NCBI GenBank assembly: GCA_030063045.1 | Contig: JAQSEB010000137.1 | Location: 1,984,001 to 2,048,000 of the forward strand | Direction of reading: 5' to 3' | DNA length: 64,000 nucleotides | Source: Pratylenchus scribneri | Taxonomy: Eukaryota > Nematoda > Chromadorea > Rhabditida > Pratylenchidae | Shown here: positions 61,288 through 64,000 of the stretch, piece after piece | Position numbering within the stretch: position 1 is the first letter of the stretch | Layout of the letters: each line of letters starts with the position of its first letter | The notes under the pieces: model-generated | The model's database searches: none | Seen by the model: only the letters and a program-made list of their open reading frames with translations | Told to the model about the DNA's origin: nothing | Translations under genes and position numbers: made by a program

Positions 61288-61369
61288 TTTGCTGTTGTTT
61301 TTGCTTTAAAATAAATAAATTGATTGATTTGAAGAATAAAATAAATATTTAAATAAATAAAAAAAAATT

Positions 61370-61545
61370 AATTCGTTCGATTGATTATTCGATATTCAAA
61401 TAAATACATTTATTCAACAATTTTTTCTCCTTTATTAATCGCAATTTACGGCTAACAATAAACAAATAATAAATAACAATAAATAAAAGAAATAAAATAT
61501 TCATCCGATTTTTGCCCAATAAATCTCAATTTGTTCGCTAGAACC
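61370..61545 (+). repeat. Direct repeat flanking the F-box/LRR gene, right copy
   Basis: Matches 59290-59475, which is the 3' flank of the F-box/LRR gene; here it lies upstream of the gene's start. Confidence 0.85.
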
Positions 61546-61659
61546 TAACTTTTGGGTTTTGGATTGGGATGGATATGGATCGATTGTTTTGTTGATGGAA
61601 AATTAAAATGATTTCACTAGAAAATTTAGGCTTATCCCAACGTTATTTTTTTAAAAACA

Positions 61660-61835
61660 ACTTTTCGGCAGCAAAATGTGCAAAAATTAATTGAACAATT
61701 TTTGGCGAGATGCTACTTTTTTATTGCAAAGTGCAAAAAGGAAAAAACGCATCCCTTCCCTCCCCAGGGTTGCCAAGTCTCCAAGTGAAAAATATGGCAA
61801 AAGCAAAAAAAAAAATATGGCAAAATATGGCAATT
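61660..61835 (-). repeat. Inverted repeat flanking the F-box/LRR gene, right copy
   Basis: AACTTTTCGGCAGCAAAATG, CGCATCCCTTCCCTCCCC and AGGGTTGCCAAGTCTCCAAG, the inverse of 58965-59135. Confidence 0.88.
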
Positions 61836-61951
61836 TCAATTAATATCCATCATCATCAGATTATCTAGGTTTTCGGTTTCTTGAATTGATGGCTCTTTCT
61901 AATTTCTATTAATTAGACAAATAAAATTCTAATATTTAGATTGCAAATTTC

Positions 61952-64000
61952 ATGGCCTATTCTATACATTCTATCTGGCCAGAATCGGTAAAATTGCAAA
62001 TTGCTCTGGGTAATGGCAACAATAATAACAAGGATGGTTCGATGGATGGCATTACAACACAAACACAACATCAATACATTTTCCCTTGTGCTAAATATGA
62101 ATTTTCTACGGCCTTCACGGATGGAATGAAAGTTGGCATGGACGAGGAGGGAATTTTAACGTTAATTGTAATTTTTAAAATTTTTCATAATTAAAATTTA
62201 TTATTTTTTCAGAAATCAAAATCGTACAAGGATGCCCTTTATTTAACCACAAAATTGCTAAATAATATTGGTCAAGGTATTGGCATGAATTTGCGCAGTC
62301 CTTCACAAATTAATCAATCTTCGCTTATGGTTTTGATTTATTTTTTTTAATTTATAAAAAATAATCAAAGTTTATGGCAGATTTGGTTAAGACGATTCCA
62401 ATTGATGATGGCACTAAAATATTATTCCCAATTGATGGAAGAATTAGTTATTTTTGGCGATTTGGATGCTGCGGATTTTTATTTACAATTCCACGAAAAA
62501 GATTCTGGCAGAAATGGTATGGATATGGTCAGGGATGGCTTCGATGTCGCAAAAAATTTCTCGAAAATGAAAATGAAATTTCGGAGGGTCAAAAATTTCT
62601 CGAAATCGAAAAACGAAATTTGCGGCTTTGATCCAAAAAATTATTCGTAATCGAAAAACGAAATTTTGAGGGGACAAAAAATTTCTCGAAATTGAAAAAT
62701 GAAATTTCGGAGGGTCAAAAATTTCTCGAAATCGAAAAACGAAATTTGCGGCTTTGATCCAAAAAATTTCTCGAAATCGAAAAACGAAATTTCAGGCGGT
62801 CAAAAAATTTTTCCGAAATCGAAAAACGAAATTTGGGGGGGGGGGGGGTAAAAAAATTTCTCGAAATTGAAAAACAAAATTTCAGGGAGTCAAAAAATTT
62901 CCCAAAATCATTGGTATAGATAGGGGGCTCGGGGCTGGAAAAATTAACCCTAAAAATCCATTTTTTGATTAAGGTTCAATGATTCCATATGAACTGAGAT
63001 TAATCCATGCCGAGGCACCTTCATTTTCATCAAACCCTTTTGAATCAATCACGAGAATCCAAAAACTCGAATTGGAAACAGAAGCAGCTTTTAAAATGGC
63101 CCAACAAATTTACCCGAATGATCCGGCATTATCAGTTTGGCAGCAACGCTTGGAGGAAGTTCGGCTAAAATATGCTCAAATTCTGTTCAGACTTAAGGTA
63201 CAAAATTTTAGGGTTAAATTTTTATAAATAATTTTTCTAGGAATTCAATAAATCTTTTTTGGCATATGAACGAATTTTGACACAAATAACGGCACCGGAA
63301 AAACGAAAATCATTGATGGCCTTGCTATTCAGGATGTCAATGCATGTGGGTGATGAAAAACGGGTTAACAAATATTTGAATGAATTGCGAACATTTTGTG
63401 GCGAAGATTCAGCCGAATATGTTCTTCATTTGTAAGTTTTGATAATATTTTCTCATTTTTGTAACTCGGTAAACCAGTTTTTGACTTTTAATAAATCAGA
63501 AATCGGTTTTTTGACCCTGCAAACTTACACCAATTTGGTAGATCTCATCGATTCGATCATTTGATTATGTTTTGGCCATTGGGTTTAGCCAATTCTAAAC
63601 TAGTTTTTAACCATTAAACCAAAATGGGTTTTGAATGAACCATTAAAACAAAATGGATTTTGAACCATTAAACCAAAATAGGTTTTGAACCATTAAGTCA
63701 AAATGGTTTAACCCGTTTAATACCCTTTAATTTATTGACCAAACCAAAATGGATTTAAACCGTTTAATACCCTTTAATTGTTTACCAAACCAAAATGGGT
63801 TTAAACCGTTTAATACTCTTTAATAGTTGACCAAACCAAAATGGGTTTAAACCGTTTAATACCCTTTAATTGTTGACCAAACCAAAATGGGTTTAAACCG
63901 TTTAATACTCTTTAATAGTTGACCAAACCAAAATGGGTTTAAACCGTTTAATACCCTTTAATTGATGACCAAACCAAAATGGGTTTAAACCGTTTAATAC
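61952..64000 (+). CDS. TRAPPC12: TRAPPC12 (TRAPP complex TPR subunit), 5' part; runs off the right edge
   Basis: Subunit of metazoan TRAPPIII-type complexes acting in ER-Golgi traffic. Exons read so far, in phase: 61952-62167, 62213-62329, 62381-62516, 62974-63197, 63241-63431 (about 294 residues). Blocks matching vertebrate TRAPPC12: SYKDALYLTTKLLNNIGQG; IWLRRFQLMMALKYYSQLME; FGDLDAADFY; then, across intron 3, GRNGSMIPYELRLIHAEAP and NPFESITRIQKL; then WQQRLEEVRLKYAQILFRLK and LMALLFRMSMHVGDEKRV (TPR helices). The proposed ATG at 61952 lies 13 nt after a TTTAG (61935-61939), a plausible trans-splice acceptor. Upstream protein-coding exons cannot be excluded. The remaining TPRs lie beyond the window. 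Confidence 0.88.
62530..62920 (+). repeat. Minisatellite in TRAPPC12 intron 3
   Basis: About eight units built on AATTTCTCGAAATCGAAAAA and CGAAATTT with linkers such as GGAGGGTCAAA, plus a G homopolymer near 62835. Confidence 0.9.
63440..64000 (-). repeat. Family A element, copy 13, in TRAPPC12 intron 5; cut by the right edge
   Basis: Reverse orientation. The right flank carries extra local duplications of TTTTGAACCATTAAACCAAA before the array begins. The window ends inside the array. Confidence 0.85.

Overview
This is a eukaryotic genomic window, most probably from a nematode. The genes are intron-rich. Many introns are only 42-50 nt and end in TTTCAG-like acceptors. The encoded proteins resemble nematode ones: an UNC-68-like ryanodine receptor start, LIN-7, an Islet/LIM-7 homeobox protein, a C05D11.1-like M16 fragment and F-box-like families. 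The DNA is AT-rich. Two GC-AG introns and one GT-CG intron-like insert would fit a tylenchid or cyst-type nematode, where GC-AG introns have been reported as unusually common, but genus cannot be fixed from the sequence alone. There is no bacterial-style gene organisation.

Layout. 1-12608 (minus): the first 17 exons of a ryanodine receptor gene, running off the left edge. A 1.5-kb hAT transposon sits 11 nt inside its third intron. 16140-20000 (minus): a beta-1,3-galactosyltransferase-like enzyme (GT31). 22643-36815 (plus): an Islet-type LIM-homeobox gene of 12 exons over 14 kb, divergently arranged from the glycosyltransferase. 37580-38937 (plus): an ERG2/sigma-1-receptor family protein. 39168-42946 (minus): a GAPR-1-like CAP protein whose fourth intron holds a 2.7-kb satellite. 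44225-45908 (minus): lin-7. 46192-47753 (minus): an F-box-like protein, followed upstream by an internally deleted copy. 48817-50807 (minus): ERO1. 51360-52751 (plus): a truncated M16 peptidase-like fragment. 53081-58723 (minus): the spliceosomal kinase PRP4. 59546-61287 (minus): an F-box/LRR protein. 61952 to the right edge (plus): TRAPPC12, incomplete.

The genes do not form an operon or a pathway. They are mostly conserved housekeeping, secretory-pathway and neuromuscular genes (calcium release channel, ER oxidase, TRAPP subunit, glycosyltransferase, splicing kinase, PDZ scaffold, transcription factor) mixed with faster-evolving F-box-like genes.

The most unusual content is repetitive. One dispersed family (called A here) has AATTTGCCGAAAA-type inverted termini and a variable tandem array of a roughly 47-bp unit built around TTAAACGGTTTAAACCC. 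It occurs about 13 times, and in eight cases it fills almost a complete intron, leaving 15-45 nt of unique sequence at each side. Two long fold-back families (B, C), tRNA-like A/B-box modules, and a 12/16-bp satellite shared in opposite transcriptional orientation by two genes make up much of the rest. Exon coordinates below come from my reading of splice signals, reading-frame phase and family similarity. No alignment or database search was run.
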